Positions 18,310 through 27,730 of a DNA stretch of 64,000 bases are shown here, piece after piece. A program made the translations under genes and the position numbers. The DNA comes from Actinomadura latina NBRC 106108 (GTDB taxonomy: Bacteria > Actinomycetota > Actinomycetes > Streptosporangiales > Streptosporangiaceae). The DNA lies in contig NZ_BCQS01000035.1 in NCBI RefSeq assembly GCF_001552195.1, positions 1 to 64,000 on the forward strand, written 5' to 3'. The notes under the pieces were generated by a model, which was not told where the DNA came from, searched no databases, and worked only from the letters and a program-made list of their open reading frames with translations. Position 1 is the first letter of the stretch; every line of letters starts with the position of its first letter.

Positions 18310-18470
18310 GGGGGGTCTCCCTCGCCGCTGAAGGTCTCCCCTCGAAGGTAGATCGGCGAGGCGGTCTCATCCAGAGACGATCCGGTAACTCTGCGTCACT
18401 CTGGCAACGTCGACCCCAGGAGCCCCAGCGGTATGCCTGCGTGACCCTCCGGTGACCGGTTTCGGGCGCC

Positions 18471-19277
18471 CTATTTTGCGGTGGCCTCGGTGTAGGCGGC
18501 GACGACCTCTTCCGGGTCGCCGTCCATGTGCATCCGGCCCTCGTCGATCCAGATGACGCGGTCGCACATGTCCTTGACCGTGTCGAGCTGGTGGGCGACG
18601 AGGAACACCGCGCCGGCCTCCTTGCGCAGCTCGTCGATCCGGGCCTTGCTCTTGCGCCTGAACTTGGCGTCGCCGGTGGCGAGGGCCTCGTCGATCAGGA
18701 GCACGTCGTGGGTCTTGGCCGCCGCGATCGCGAACCGGAGCCGCGCCCCCATGCCGGACGAGTACGTCCGCATCGGGTACTGGATGAACCCCTCCTTGAG
18801 CCCGGCGAAGTTCACGATCTCCTGGTACTTGGCCCTGGTCTCCGACGGGGACATGCCCATGGCCAGGCAGCCGAGGACGATGTTGCGCTCGCCGGTGAGG
18901 TCCTTCATCAGGGCGGCGTTCACGCCCAGCAGCGAGGGCTGCCCGTTGGTGAAGACGCCGCCGCGGTGCGGGGGCAGCAGCCCGGCGATGGCCTTCAGCA
19001 GCGTCGACTTGCCGGAGCCGTTGGTGCCGATGATGCCGATGGCCTCGCCCCGGTAGGCGACGAACGACAGGCCCTTGATCGCGTGGACCTCGGTCATCGT
19101 CGGACGGTGCCGGCGCCGGACGACGCGCGAGAACGCGCTCGCGGCGTTGCCCTTCCCGCCCGCGCCGTACACGCGGTAGACGATGTGCAGGTCGTCCACG
19201 ACCACGATCGGGTCCCGGGACGGGTCGATCCGCACCGGGTTCGTGGCGGGGTTCATGCGCACCTTCGTGTCAGCCAC
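18471..19277 (-). CDS. Polysaccharide export ABC transporter, ATP-binding subunit
   Basis: 268 aa ATPase of the Wzt/TagH/RfbB type. Walker A is IGTNGSGKSTLL, the signature is YSSGMGARLRFAIA, and Walker B is VLLIDEALATGD, the hallmark of glycan exporters rather than importers. There is no long carbohydrate-binding C-terminus. GTG at 19277 overlaps the permease stop by 8 bp and has GAGGAG upstream; a further GTG at 19298 is less likely. Similar mycobacterial pairs export galactan; here the cargo could be galactan or teichoic acid. Confidence 0.88.
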   Translation of the reverse strand: MADTKVRMNPATNPVRIDPSRDPIVVVDDLHIVYRVYGAGGKGNAASAFSRVVRRRHRPTMTEVHAIKGLSFVAYRGEAIGIIGTNGSGKSTLLKAIAGLLPPHRGGVFTNGQPSLLGVNAALMKDLTGERNIVLGCLAMGMSPSETRAKYQEIVNFAGLKEGFIQYPMRTYSSGMGARLRFAIAAAKTHDVLLIDEALATGDAKFRRKSKARIDELRKEAGAVFLVAHQLDTVKDMCDRVIWIDEGRMHMDGDPEEVVAAYTEATAK

Positions 19278-20241
19278 GGCCGTATCGCTCCTCGGCACGG
19301 TAGAAGTACGTGAATCCGCCGACCAGCATCACCGCGGCCCAGAGGAAGGCGTACAGCCACAGCTGGCCGGTCGAGTGTATTCCCAGCTCGTTCTCGACGT
19401 GATCGCGGTACTCGCCGAGGAGCACGTGCCGGCTCAGCTCGACGTACACGTACGCGGGGTTGGCCTTCAGCAACTCGCCGAGGATCGGGTACTCGGCCAG
19501 CTTCGAGCCCGGCTTCATCAGCGACGGCAGGCTGAAGATGACGCCGGACATGTAGAGCCAGGTCCGCATGACGAACGGCAGGAGCTGGGTGATGTCGCGG
19601 TTGAACGCGCCCAGCCGCGCCATCACCATGCTGATGCCGACGTTGAACATGAGCTGCAGCGCCACCACGGGGACGAACAGCAGCATGTTGAAGGTGAGCG
19701 GCTCGCCGAACGCGAACACGATGGCGAACAGCACGACCAGGGCCAGCAGCAGCTGCTGGAACTCGACGATCGCGATCGCGAGCGGCAGCGTGGCCCGGGG
19801 GAAGTGCAGCGCCCGGATCAGCGAGAGGTTGTTGCCGACCGACTTCGCCCCGGAGGTGACGGACCGCTGCGTGAAGCCGAACAGGAAGACACCGGTCACC
19901 AGGAACGGAATGAAGTCCGGTACGCCGCGGCTGGTGTTCAGCAGCAGTCCGAAGATCAGGTAGTACACCGCCGCGTTGAGCAGCGGTGTCAGCAGCTGCC
20001 ATACCTGCCCGAGCCGCGAGTCGGTGTACATCGAGATGTTCTTGGCGGATGCGAACGCCCAGATGAAGTTCCGGCGAGCCCACACATCCTGGATGTACTT
20101 GCGCAGCGGGGGGCGCGCAGCGCTCTGCCTAAGCCCGTGTCGTGCGGCGTAGTCGGCCAGGGTCTCGTTCACGTGAAGAGGCTCCGCGATCGTGTCGACC
20201 GACTCGCCACCCGGGGAACCGAGCCGTTCCGGGTGACTCAT
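19270..20241 (-). CDS. Polysaccharide export ABC transporter, permease subunit
   Basis: 323 aa ABC-2 type permease of the Wzm/TagG/RfbD family. The cytoplasmic N-terminus (about 75 aa) leads to DSRLGQVWQLLTPLLNAAVYY, the conserved entry region, then six hydrophobic segments. SAKNISMYTDSRLG resembles the family amphipathic motif. It forms the export channel with the ATPase and probably serves the glycosyltransferase cluster at 23.6-28.7 kb, which is inference. Confidence 0.88.
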   Translation of the reverse strand: MSHPERLGSPGGESVDTIAEPLHVNETLADYAARHGLRQSAARPPLRKYIQDVWARRNFIWAFASAKNISMYTDSRLGQVWQLLTPLLNAAVYYLIFGLLLNTSRGVPDFIPFLVTGVFLFGFTQRSVTSGAKSVGNNLSLIRALHFPRATLPLAIAIVEFQQLLLALVVLFAIVFAFGEPLTFNMLLFVPVVALQLMFNVGISMVMARLGAFNRDITQLLPFVMRTWLYMSGVIFSLPSLMKPGSKLAEYPILGELLKANPAYVYVELSRHVLLGEYRDHVENELGIHSTGQLWLYAFLWAAVMLVGGFTYFYRAEERYGRG

Positions 20242-20381
20242 GTCGCGAAGCCTATTGCAGTCGATGAGTCGAGAGTGACGTTCGCCCGCATGTGACCCCC
20301 GATTTGAGATCTTTACGGAATCATGTCGGCGTCCCTGGGGATACCCCGATCATGCGGGTCAACCACGCACGGAGCAGAACC

Positions 20382-21965
20382 GTGCCATCACGATTCGTCA
20401 TACGGCGTCGTCATGAGCCGGTCCCGGCGCCGCGGTCGCGGCTGCTGCGCCGGCTCGGGCGGGCCGACCGGTGGGCGTTCGACCGGGTGGCGGCTGCGCG
20501 GCTGCGCGGTCTGGAGTACGTCCTGCCGAGGCTGTCGCGGGTCGCCGACCACGGTGTGCTCTGGTTCACATCGGCGGGGGTGATGGGGCTCAGTGGACGG
20601 CCCCGGCTGCGGCGCGCGGCGCTGCGCGGCTCGATCGCGATCGCGGTGGCGAGCCCGGCCGTGAACTTCATCGGCAAGCAGGCGTTCCGCCGCAAGAGGC
20701 CCGTCGTGGACCTGGTGCCGCCGATCCGGATCCGCTGGAAGCTGCCGACCTCGCACGCGTTCCCGTCCGGGCACTCGGCGTCCGCGGCGGCCTTCGCGGC
20801 CGGCGTCGCGCTGGAGGCGCCGCGGCCGGTCGCGGTCCCGGTCGCGGCGACGGCCGCGGCGGTCGCCTTCTCCCGCGTCTACACCGGCGCCCACTACCCG
20901 GGCGACGTCCTCGCCGGGCTCGGGATCGGCGCGCTCGCGGGCCTCGGCACGCGCGTGGTGTGGCCCGCCCGCCCGCCGGTGGCCGCGATCGGGAGCACCG
21001 GCGAGCAGGCGAAGGTCGCCGAGGACGGGCGCGGTCTCGTCGTGGTCGTCAACCCCGGCTCGGGTCCGGGCGGCGAGGCGGCCGCCGGGATCTCGCTGCC
21101 GGGACGCCCGGAGGCGGCGCTCGGCCTCCTCGAACGCGAACTGCCGGCCGCGGAGATCGTCCGGCTGGAACCGGACGCGGACCTCGACAAGGCGTTCGGC
21201 GAGGCGGCCGAGCGGGCCGACGTGCTCGCCGTCGTCGGCGGGGACGGCACCGTGAACGCCGCGGCGCGGGCGGCGCTGAGGCACGACATTCCGCTGCTGC
21301 CCGTTCCCGGTGGGACGTTCGACCACTTCGCCCGCGCGCTCGGCGTGGAGTCGGCGGCGGAGGCGATCAACGCGTACCGGAGCGGCAGGCTCGGCCGGGT
21401 GGACGTCTCCTACGTCACGCCGGCGACCGGCGGGGCGGGCGGCGACGAGGCTCGCGGTGTTGAGGAGCACCTGTTCCTCAACACCGCGAGCTTCGGCGCC
21501 TACACCGAACTGGTCGACCGGCGCGAGAAGCTGCGGAAGCGGCTCGGGAAGTGGCCGGCGCTCGCGGTCGCCGCCGTCCGCACGCTGCGGCACTCCGAGC
21601 CGGTCGAGCTCCGGGTGGACGGCTACCCGATGCGCGTCTGGCTGGCGTTCATCGGCAACGGCGTCTTCGGTTCGCGGGGCGCCGCCCCGACCTGGCGCGG
21701 CCGGCTGGACGACGGGCGGCTCGACATCCGGATGGTCACCACCGGGCGGCGCGTCCCCCGGGTCCGCGCGGTCGCCGCGGTCCTGGCCGGCCACCTGCAC
21801 ATCACGCCGGGGTACCGGGCGTGGCGGGCGAGCGGGCTGGAGATCGTCGCCCCGGACGGCGAGCTGCGGCTGGCGCGCGACGGCGAGGTGTCGACGCTGC
21901 CGCCGGCGGTCCGGTTCGGCAAGCACACCGGCGCCCTCGCGGTGTTCTGCCCCGCGGCCGGCTAG
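20382..21965 (+). CDS. PAP2 phosphatase-diacylglycerol kinase fusion
   Basis: About 527 aa with two enzyme halves. Residues 1-200 are a PAP2 acid phosphatase with all three motifs: KQAFRRKRP, PSGHSAS and SRVYTGAHYPGD. Residues about 225-527 are a diacylglycerol/sphingosine kinase catalytic domain with VVVNPGSGPGG, VVGGDGTVNAAA and the later FIGNGVFGSRG. A phosphatidate phosphatase joined to a lipid kinase could cycle diacylglycerol and phosphatidate or polyprenyl phosphates. GTG at 20382 is preferred for a GGAG 7 bp upstream; in-frame starts at 20292 and 20352 lack one. Terminated at 21989. Confidence 0.88.
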   Translation: MPSRFVIRRRHEPVPAPRSRLLRRLGRADRWAFDRVAAARLRGLEYVLPRLSRVADHGVLWFTSAGVMGLSGRPRLRRAALRGSIAIAVASPAVNFIGKQAFRRKRPVVDLVPPIRIRWKLPTSHAFPSGHSASAAAFAAGVALEAPRPVAVPVAATAAAVAFSRVYTGAHYPGDVLAGLGIGALAGLGTRVVWPARPPVAAIGSTGEQAKVAEDGRGLVVVVNPGSGPGGEAAAGISLPGRPEAALGLLERELPAAEIVRLEPDADLDKAFGEAAERADVLAVVGGDGTVNAAARAALRHDIPLLPVPGGTFDHFARALGVESAAEAINAYRSGRLGRVDVSYVTPATGGAGGDEARGVEEHLFLNTASFGAYTELVDRREKLRKRLGKWPALAVAAVRTLRHSEPVELRVDGYPMRVWLAFIGNGVFGSRGAAPTWRGRLDDGRLDIRMVTTGRRVPRVRAVAAVLAGHLHITPGYRAWRASGLEIVAPDGELRLARDGEVSTLPPAVRFGKHTGALAVFCPAAG

Positions 21966-21988
21966 CCGATCCGGCGGGACCGCGCGTC

Positions 21989-22023
21989 AAGACCGGCACC
22001 CGTGTTGGTCGGGTGCCGGTCTT
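21989..22023 (+). terminator. Rho-independent terminator
   Basis: Perfect 14-bp stem AAGACCGGCACCCG / CGGGTGCCGGTCTT with a 7-nt loop, followed by CTTC, 23 bp after the PAP2-kinase gene. Confidence 0.9.
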
Positions 22024-22099
22024 CTTCGGGCAAAGGCGCGGGAGTCGGCCCCGGAGGCGCGGCAGGATCCCGGTGGGGATCTTCGGGGGGGTGTGAGTC

Positions 22100-22999
22100 G
22101 TGGGACGGACCCGGCCGGGCCGGTGCCGGCGCAGCCGCCGGCAGCGCCGCCGGCCGCAGCCGCCGAGCCGCCGGCCGCAGCTGCGGCAGTGCGTCCGGCA
22201 GTGGTGGCCGATCGTGGCGGGGACTCTCGCGACGACCGGGCTGCTGCTCGGCGCCTATCTGGAGGTCCCGCGCGAGCAGGGGGCGTCGGCGGCGCTGGCC
22301 GTTCCCGACCGTCCCGCACCGAGGCGGCCGGACGCGGCGGCGCAGGAACGGCCGATGAGCACCTACACGACGCGGTTCGAACCGGGCGAGCCGCGCGTCC
22401 GCAACATCGAGCTCGCCGCCCAGATCCTGGACGGGCACATCGTCGAGCCCGGGACGACGTTCTCCTTCAACGACGTCGTCGGGCCGCGCACCGAGAGCCG
22501 CGGCTACGTGCCCGCGCCCGCCATCATGGGGGCGCGGCTGGTGAAGGACGTGGGCGGCGGCATCTGCCAGGTGTCCACGACGCTGTTCAACGCCGTGTTC
22601 CGGGCCGGGCTCGACATCGAGCGGTCGCGGGCGCACACCATGTGGATGCCGGAGTACCCGGAAGGGCGCGAGGCAGCCGTCTCGTATCCGCAGCTCGACT
22701 TCACCTGGAAGAACGACACCGATGGCCCGGTGCGCGTCCAGGTGGCCTACACGGGGTCGTCGCTGACGGTGAACCTGTGGGGCGAGCGCAAGTACGAGGT
22801 GCGGTCGCGGACGTCCAGGCGGTACGGGTTCAAGGCGTACCGGACGGGCGTCGGCCGCGGCCGGGCGTGCGTCCCCATGGCAGGCCGGCGAGGCTTCGAG
22901 ATCGACGTCTGGCGGACGCTGTACTCCGGCGGCCGCAAGGTGCGCCGTGAGAAGTTCCACACCGAGTACCGCCCCCAGCCGAAGGTGACATGCCTCTAG
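22100..22999 (+). CDS. VanW family protein
   Basis: 299 aa. A very arginine-rich N-terminus and one membrane segment (WWPIVAGTLATTGLLLGAYL) put the rest outside the cell. The VanW domain covers residues about 95-250: FNDVVGPRTESRGY, VKDVGGGICQVSTTLFNA and RAHTMWMPEYPEGR are its signatures. VanW occurs in some vancomycin-resistance clusters and widely elsewhere; its activity is unknown. GTG at 22100 follows a G-rich ribosome site. Confidence 0.88.
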   Translation: MGRTRPGRCRRSRRQRRRPQPPSRRPQLRQCVRQWWPIVAGTLATTGLLLGAYLEVPREQGASAALAVPDRPAPRRPDAAAQERPMSTYTTRFEPGEPRVRNIELAAQILDGHIVEPGTTFSFNDVVGPRTESRGYVPAPAIMGARLVKDVGGGICQVSTTLFNAVFRAGLDIERSRAHTMWMPEYPEGREAAVSYPQLDFTWKNDTDGPVRVQVAYTGSSLTVNLWGERKYEVRSRTSRRYGFKAYRTGVGRGRACVPMAGRRGFEIDVWRTLYSGGRKVRREKFHTEYRPQPKVTCL

Positions 23000-23070
23000 C
23001 GAAGCCGTCGTCCGCGAAGCAGGGCCTCAGCAGCCGTGTGAGCGGCCGTGTGGGTGGCAGGGTGTGAGGC

Positions 23071-23592
23071 ATGGAGGGAACATTCGAGCTGGGACCGGAC
23101 GACGGGCGGCTGCTGGTCCGGACGGGCCGTAGCGGGCTCGGCCGGCGGGCGGGGCACGACCTGACCATCGAGGCCACCCGGTGGTCGGCGCGGGTCGAGG
23201 CCCGCGAGCCGCTGGACGCGTCGTCGGCCGAGGTGACCGTCGAGGTGGACGCGCTGGAGGTCCGGGAGGGCACCGGCGGCGCGCTGCCGCTGTCCGCCGG
23301 GGACCGCGCGGACATCACGAAGAACCTGCGCAAGGTGCTCGACACCGCCCGGTACCCGCAGATCACCTTCGTCTCGACGGCCGTCGGCGACGACGGCATC
23401 GAGGGCGACCTGACGATCATGGGCCGGACGAAGCCGGTGCGGATCGGCGCCACCCGTGACGGGGACCGCGTGCGGGGCACCGTCACCGTGACGCAGTCAC
23501 GCTGGGGCATCAAGCCGTACTCGGCGTTCTTCGGCGCGCTGCGGCTCGCCGACGATGTGGAGGTCGAGTTCGACCTCAAGCTTCCCGTCTAG
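23071..23592 (+). CDS. YceI family protein
   Basis: 173 aa lipocalin-like beta barrel that binds long isoprenoids in studied members. Motifs: GRRAGHDLTIEATRWSARV, ADITKNLRKVLDTARYPQITF, GDLTIMGRTKPV. There is no signal peptide, so it is cytosolic, unlike the E. coli periplasmic form. Its 3' end overlaps the convergent glycosyltransferase gene by 17 bp. Confidence 0.92.
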   Translation: MEGTFELGPDDGRLLVRTGRSGLGRRAGHDLTIEATRWSARVEAREPLDASSAEVTVEVDALEVREGTGGALPLSAGDRADITKNLRKVLDTARYPQITFVSTAVGDDGIEGDLTIMGRTKPVRIGATRDGDRVRGTVTVTQSRWGIKPYSAFFGALRLADDVEVEFDLKLPV

Positions 23593-24358
23593 CGCGGGCC
23601 GCGCGGGCGAACTGGTCGTCGAGGCTGCGCGGGAACGGGAGCATGCGGTGCCGGTCGCGCCAGGGCGCGTATTGGCGGACGGCGTTGAACCCGGCCGCGG
23701 TGATGATGCGCCCGACATTCGGGCCTGGCGTGTAGGCAGGGTAGACGTCGAGGTGGGTGACGTTTGGGGGAAGGTCGTCCGGCCTTTGGGGCGACACCAG
23801 TGTCATGGGCGGGGCGACCCCTTCGGCGGACGCCATGTCCTGCGCGTAGGCGACGAGTTCGAGCGTCTCCAGGTCGGGCCCACTGTGGACGATGAGCCAG
23901 CCGTCCACGTCGATCGGTTCCGATGGGGGATCGGTCAGGACCAGCGGTGAGACCTCGTCCGACACCTCGCGCAGATAGGCGTCATGGGCCGGGTCCAGCG
24001 GTTCCAGGACGTACGTGCGGTCGAAACGCGGCGGGTCGGCGGGGAGCAGCGGCCGGTACGCGTCCCAGCGCAGCAGGCGGGCCAGGTGCGTGACCCTCGT
24101 CCCGGACGGGAACCGGGTCAGTTCGCCCCTGAGCCCGGCGGGGAACGCGTCGACGATCACCTCGTCCGGGATGAGGCCCGCCGCGGTCTCCGCGACGTGC
24201 CAGCCGCCCGCGACGCGCGGATCAGCGGCGAACCGCGACCCGGTCACCACCGTGACCGGGCCGGCCGGCCTCGCGCCGGTCAGCGACAGCGTGTGCAGGA
24301 CGGACCGGAGCCGCGTCAGATGCCCCAGCCCGTCCCCGGCGGCGTAGCAGACGATCAC
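23576..24358 (-). CDS. GT-B fold glycosyltransferase-like protein
   Basis: 260 aa, start GTG. The opening IVCYAAGDGLGHLTRLRSV is the acceptor-side loop of MurG/UGT-type GT-B transferases, and PNVGRIITAAGFNAVRQY near residue 220 matches the donor-side GGxN/xE region. It is shorter than usual (350-400 aa), lacking part of the second Rossmann domain. The sugar is unknown. It ends the minus-strand operon 16 bp after a family 4 glycosyltransferase. Confidence 0.72.
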   Translation of the reverse strand: MIVCYAAGDGLGHLTRLRSVLHTLSLTGARPAGPVTVVTGSRFAADPRVAGGWHVAETAAGLIPDEVIVDAFPAGLRGELTRFPSGTRVTHLARLLRWDAYRPLLPADPPRFDRTYVLEPLDPAHDAYLREVSDEVSPLVLTDPPSEPIDVDGWLIVHSGPDLETLELVAYAQDMASAEGVAPPMTLVSPQRPDDLPPNVTHLDVYPAYTPGPNVGRIITAAGFNAVRQYAPWRDRHRMLPFPRSLDDQFARAARARREA

Positions 24359-24374
24359 CGTGCCGGCCGGACGG

Positions 24375-25490
24375 TCACCGGGCCGCGTCGAGGACGGCCA
24401 GGTACCCGGCGGTCTCGGCGGCGGGCGTGAAGTCGCGGCGGATCCGCTCCGCGCCGGCCGCGCCGAGCTTCGCCAGCTCCTCGGCCCCGGCCCGCGCGGC
24501 CCGGTCGATCGCCGCGCGGCAGGCGTGCGCGTCCCCGGCGGGGAACGTGAACCCGACCTCGTCGTCCACGAGGTCGGCGAGCCCGCCGCCGTCCGATGCG
24601 ATCAGCGGGACGCCGAGCGCCGCCGCCTCCAGCGCCACGTTCGGCATCCCGTCGTAGAACGACGGCAGCGCGACGAGGTCGCAGCTCGCGTAGACGGCCG
24701 GCAGGTCGTAGCGTTCCATGAACGGCAGGAGCGAGTACGGGACGTCGTGCTCGGCGAGCCACTCCCGCACCGACTCCTCGACCTCGCCGACCAGCAGCAG
24801 ATGGAACTTGCCGGTGTGCCCGGACGCGGCGAGCGCGTCCAGGAGGAAGCCGACGCCCTTCTTGACCTTGAGCTGCCCGATGAGGCCGATCGTCCGGCGG
24901 CCCGGCTCGACGTTCGCGTCCCGCCACGCCCGGCCCGCGGCCCGCTCGGACGGCAGGATCCGCCACTGCCCCGTGTCGACGCTGTTCGCGACGAACGCGA
25001 CGGCCGCGTCCGGTGCGAGCGCCGTCACCAGCGGCGCGTGCGAGCGGGCGACGACGCAGACGCGGGACGAGGCGCGCAGCGCGTCCGCCAGCACCCCGCG
25101 CCGCCGCATCGAGAACACGCCGACGTCGATGTCGTTGCCGCGCAGCAGCGTGACCAGCGGCGCGTCCAGCAGCGAGGACAGGACGGGCGCCGCGAGCATC
25201 GCGTACACGCCGCCGAACGCGACCACGTGGCCGTACCCGGTGAGGTTCTCCGCGTTGATCGTCGTCCACAGCCGGCGCAGCGCGTGCTCGGAGTCGTCGC
25301 CGAGCGGGGCGGCCAGCAGCCGGCCGCCGTGCTCCCGCCGCACACCCCACGGGCGGGCACGGCGCGTCAGGTGGGCGACGTCGACCTCGACGCCCGCGCC
25401 GCGCAGCCCGCGCACGATCCGGTCGCACGACTGCGCCATGCCGCCCTGGCTCGGCGGGTAGTGCTCGGTGAGCCACAGGACGCGCGGCAT
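24375..25490 (-). CDS. Family 4 glycosyltransferase
   Basis: 371 aa retaining glycosyltransferase. N-terminal VLWLTEHYPPSQGGMAQSCDR is the acceptor domain start; GLIGQLKVKKGVGFLLDAL begins the donor-binding half; the catalytic EX7E region is SFYDGMPNVALEAAALGVPLIAS. Its ATG overlaps the previous stop by 1 nt. Likely adds one sugar to a cell-surface glycan. Confidence 0.88.
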   Translation of the reverse strand: MPRVLWLTEHYPPSQGGMAQSCDRIVRGLRGAGVEVDVAHLTRRARPWGVRREHGGRLLAAPLGDDSEHALRRLWTTINAENLTGYGHVVAFGGVYAMLAAPVLSSLLDAPLVTLLRGNDIDVGVFSMRRRGVLADALRASSRVCVVARSHAPLVTALAPDAAVAFVANSVDTGQWRILPSERAAGRAWRDANVEPGRRTIGLIGQLKVKKGVGFLLDALAASGHTGKFHLLLVGEVEESVREWLAEHDVPYSLLPFMERYDLPAVYASCDLVALPSFYDGMPNVALEAAALGVPLIASDGGGLADLVDDEVGFTFPAGDAHACRAAIDRAARAGAEELAKLGAAGAERIRRDFTPAAETAGYLAVLDAAR

Positions 25491-25843
25491 CAGCTGTCCA
25501 CGAAGCCGGTGTCGTCGTCCGGCCCCCAGTCGCCCCCGAACGAGTAGTCGTCGCCGGGATTGAACGCCCCGCGGTCGTACTCGTCGAACGACGAGTACCA
25601 GTGGACGTCGTTGTAGGTCTGCGAGCTGCGCTGGTAGTAGCTGCGCCGGTACCCGCCCGCCCATGCCGGGTGGTGCGGGTCCTGCGTCCCGTACCCCTGC
25701 GCGGCCGCGCACTCGGGGCACAGCCCGCCCTGCGCGGCGTGCGCGGCGCAGACGGGGCGGCGGCACTGCGGGCAGGACGCCGCGGCGGCCCGGCCGCAGC
25801 GTCCCAGCACGAAGAAGCCGGTGGTCACGGAGCAGCGGGTCAC
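25490..25843 (-). CDS. Small cysteine-rich zinc-ribbon-like protein
   Basis: 117 aa. Residues 1-50 hold GRCGRAAAASCPQC, RRPVCAAHAAQG and GLCPECAAA, giving CxxC, CxxH and CxxC pairs like a zinc ribbon or B-box. The rest is rich in Tyr, Asp and Gly (YRRSYYQRSSQ, FDEYDRGAFNPGDDYSFGG) and looks disordered. GTG at 25843 has GAGGAGG upstream and overlaps the upstream stop as GTGA. Possibly an adaptor for the glycosyltransferases around it; no family recognised. Confidence 0.7.
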   Translation of the reverse strand: MTRCSVTTGFFVLGRCGRAAAASCPQCRRPVCAAHAAQGGLCPECAAAQGYGTQDPHHPAWAGGYRRSYYQRSSQTYNDVHWYSSFDEYDRGAFNPGDDYSFGGDWGPDDDTGFVDS

Positions 25844-26568
25844 GTGGTCCTCCTCGCGGCCGCGCTGGGCTGCGTCCAGCGGAACGGCTCCGTCGACACC
25901 TGCAGGATCAGCTCGACCATCCCCAGGTCCTCCCGGGGGCCGGGGAACTTCCCGCTCGCGCGGATCACCGTCCGCTTCCCCTCTTTGACCTGCACCCTGA
26001 CCCAGCCGGGCGGAGGCGACGGCGGCCGCTGCACGACCGCGTCCTTCGGCAGCCGCCGGGTGACCCGCACGAGCTGCACCGTCTTCGCCTTGCTCTTCAG
26101 CTTGACCTTCCCGCGCGGGTTCCGCTTGCGGTAGCTGCGGTTGCGCACCCGGTCGGTCACCACGACCTCCAGGACGCTGCCGTCGCGCAGCTCCGCCCGC
26201 ATCCGCAGCCACGGGTCGAACGCGAACCACTGTTTCAGCCCGGAGACCGGCGGCCGGGATGGCAGGTCCTGCTTCGGCCCGTTCTTCTCCGGGACCCGCG
26301 AGCCGCGCATGTCCGCCGCCACCGACAGCACCCCGTCCGGCGGCATGTCGGCGGCCAGCACCCGCAGCATCGGCACGAGCACCCCCGGGACCCGCTGGTG
26401 CAGCTGCCACTTGCGCCGCCTCACCTGCGCCCCGTGCCCCGCGAGGCTCGCGATCACCGGCTCCCAGTCGTCGCGCCGCAGCGAGACGGAGAAGCCCTTC
26501 TCCAGCGTGAGCGCCGTGTGCAGCGGATGGAACCGCGCGATGGCGGCCTTCTGCTTACGCCAGAACAT
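25840..26568 (-). CDS. Conserved hypothetical protein in glycan cluster
   Basis: 242 aa soluble protein, start MFWRKQKAAIARFHPLHTAL. It has a basic central stretch (RNRSYRKRNPRGKVKLKSKAK) and a C-terminal half of alternating strands. No catalytic motif, signal or membrane segment was found. It is translated with its neighbours (11 bp from the upstream transferase, 4 bp overlap with the cysteine-rich gene), so a role tied to glycosylation is a context guess only. Confidence 0.65.
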   Translation of the reverse strand: MFWRKQKAAIARFHPLHTALTLEKGFSVSLRRDDWEPVIASLAGHGAQVRRRKWQLHQRVPGVLVPMLRVLAADMPPDGVLSVAADMRGSRVPEKNGPKQDLPSRPPVSGLKQWFAFDPWLRMRAELRDGSVLEVVVTDRVRNRSYRKRNPRGKVKLKSKAKTVQLVRVTRRLPKDAVVQRPPSPPPGWVRVQVKEGKRTVIRASGKFPGPREDLGMVELILQVSTEPFRWTQPSAAARRTT

Positions 26569-26578
26569 GACATACCAC

Positions 26579-27730
26579 CTATCGATCCAGCGTGCGGTAG
26601 ACCTCGGCCAGCCGGGCGCGGGACCGCGCCCAGGTCAGGCCCTCCTCGATGTGCTCGCGGCCCCTCCGCCCCATCGCGGCGGCCTCGTCCGGGTACTCCA
26701 GCAGGACGCGGACGGCCCTCGCCAGCTCGGCGGGACGATCGGCCGGAACCAGCCGCCCGTGCTCGCCGTCCGCCATCAGCTCGCGGACCGCCGGCAGGTC
26801 CGAGGCGACGACCGGCACGCCCGCCGCCATCGACTCGATCACCTTCAGCGGCGCGCAGCCCTGGTCCAGGTTGCGGGCGCAGCCGGTCAGCGGCGCCACC
26901 GACACCTCGGCGTGCGCGAGCCAGCCGGCGACCTCGTGGTGCGGCAGCGTGAACCGCCAGACGATCCGCTCCGCGACCCCGAGCCGCTCGGCGAGCCGCC
27001 GCACCGGCTTCGCCCGCCGCTCCGGGACGGACGCGCACACCACCAGCCGCAGCCCGGGCAGGTCGGCGAGCCGGGCGAACGCGCGCATCAGCACGTCCAG
27101 GCCCTGCCATGGCTGCATGGCGCCGACATAGACGACATACCGTTCAGGCGCGTCCGGCGGCCGTTCGGTTTCACGGGGAACGTCGGCCCCGTTCGGCACC
27201 AGGTGAATCCGGTGCGCCGGCACGCCCCGCTCCCGGACGGCGTCGCCGATCACCCGCGACGGCACCACGATCGCGTCGCTGCGCTCCAGGCAGAACCGCT
27301 CCAGCTCGCGGATCTTGCCGAGCGTGCTCGGCGCCGCCCACGGCCACGTGTGGCCCATCTCGATGGACGGCAGGCCGTTGACCTCGTAAACGACCTTGTG
27401 GCGCCGTCCGTCCGCGACCGCCGGGAGCGCGCTCCACGGGTCCCTGACATGGCAGACCTCAAGCGTCTCCCGGTGCGGCGCCAGGTGATCGGCGACCCAG
27501 CCGGAGAACGCCTCGGCCCGGTCGATGAGGTTCGGGATCCGCTCGTCGAACCGCGCGATCTCCCGCGTCCCCTCGCGCTGGTAGCGGGGCAGGTCACCGC
27601 CGCCGATCACGCCGAGGAGCCCGCTGCCGTAGTGCGCGAACAGCTCGTCGGCCATCTGCGCGATGTGCACCGCCGACCCTTTGCTGGACGGGAACCGGTC
27701 GAACGCGACATAGGCCGCCCTATGCCTCAT
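26579..27730 (-). CDS. Family 4 glycosyltransferase
   Basis: 383 aa. N-terminal YVAFDRFPSSKGSAVHIAQM is the acceptor-domain loop; RYVVYVGAMQPWQGLDVLM starts the donor domain; CAPLKVIESMAAGVPVVASD supplies the second EX7E glutamate region. Only about 20% similar by eye to the other family 4 enzyme here, so they probably add different sugars. ATG overlaps the epimerase stop (ATGA). Confidence 0.88.
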   Translation of the reverse strand: MRHRAAYVAFDRFPSSKGSAVHIAQMADELFAHYGSGLLGVIGGGDLPRYQREGTREIARFDERIPNLIDRAEAFSGWVADHLAPHRETLEVCHVRDPWSALPAVADGRRHKVVYEVNGLPSIEMGHTWPWAAPSTLGKIRELERFCLERSDAIVVPSRVIGDAVRERGVPAHRIHLVPNGADVPRETERPPDAPERYVVYVGAMQPWQGLDVLMRAFARLADLPGLRLVVCASVPERRAKPVRRLAERLGVAERIVWRFTLPHHEVAGWLAHAEVSVAPLTGCARNLDQGCAPLKVIESMAAGVPVVASDLPAVRELMADGEHGRLVPADRPAELARAVRVLLEYPDEAAAMGRRGREHIEEGLTWARSRARLAEVYRTLDR

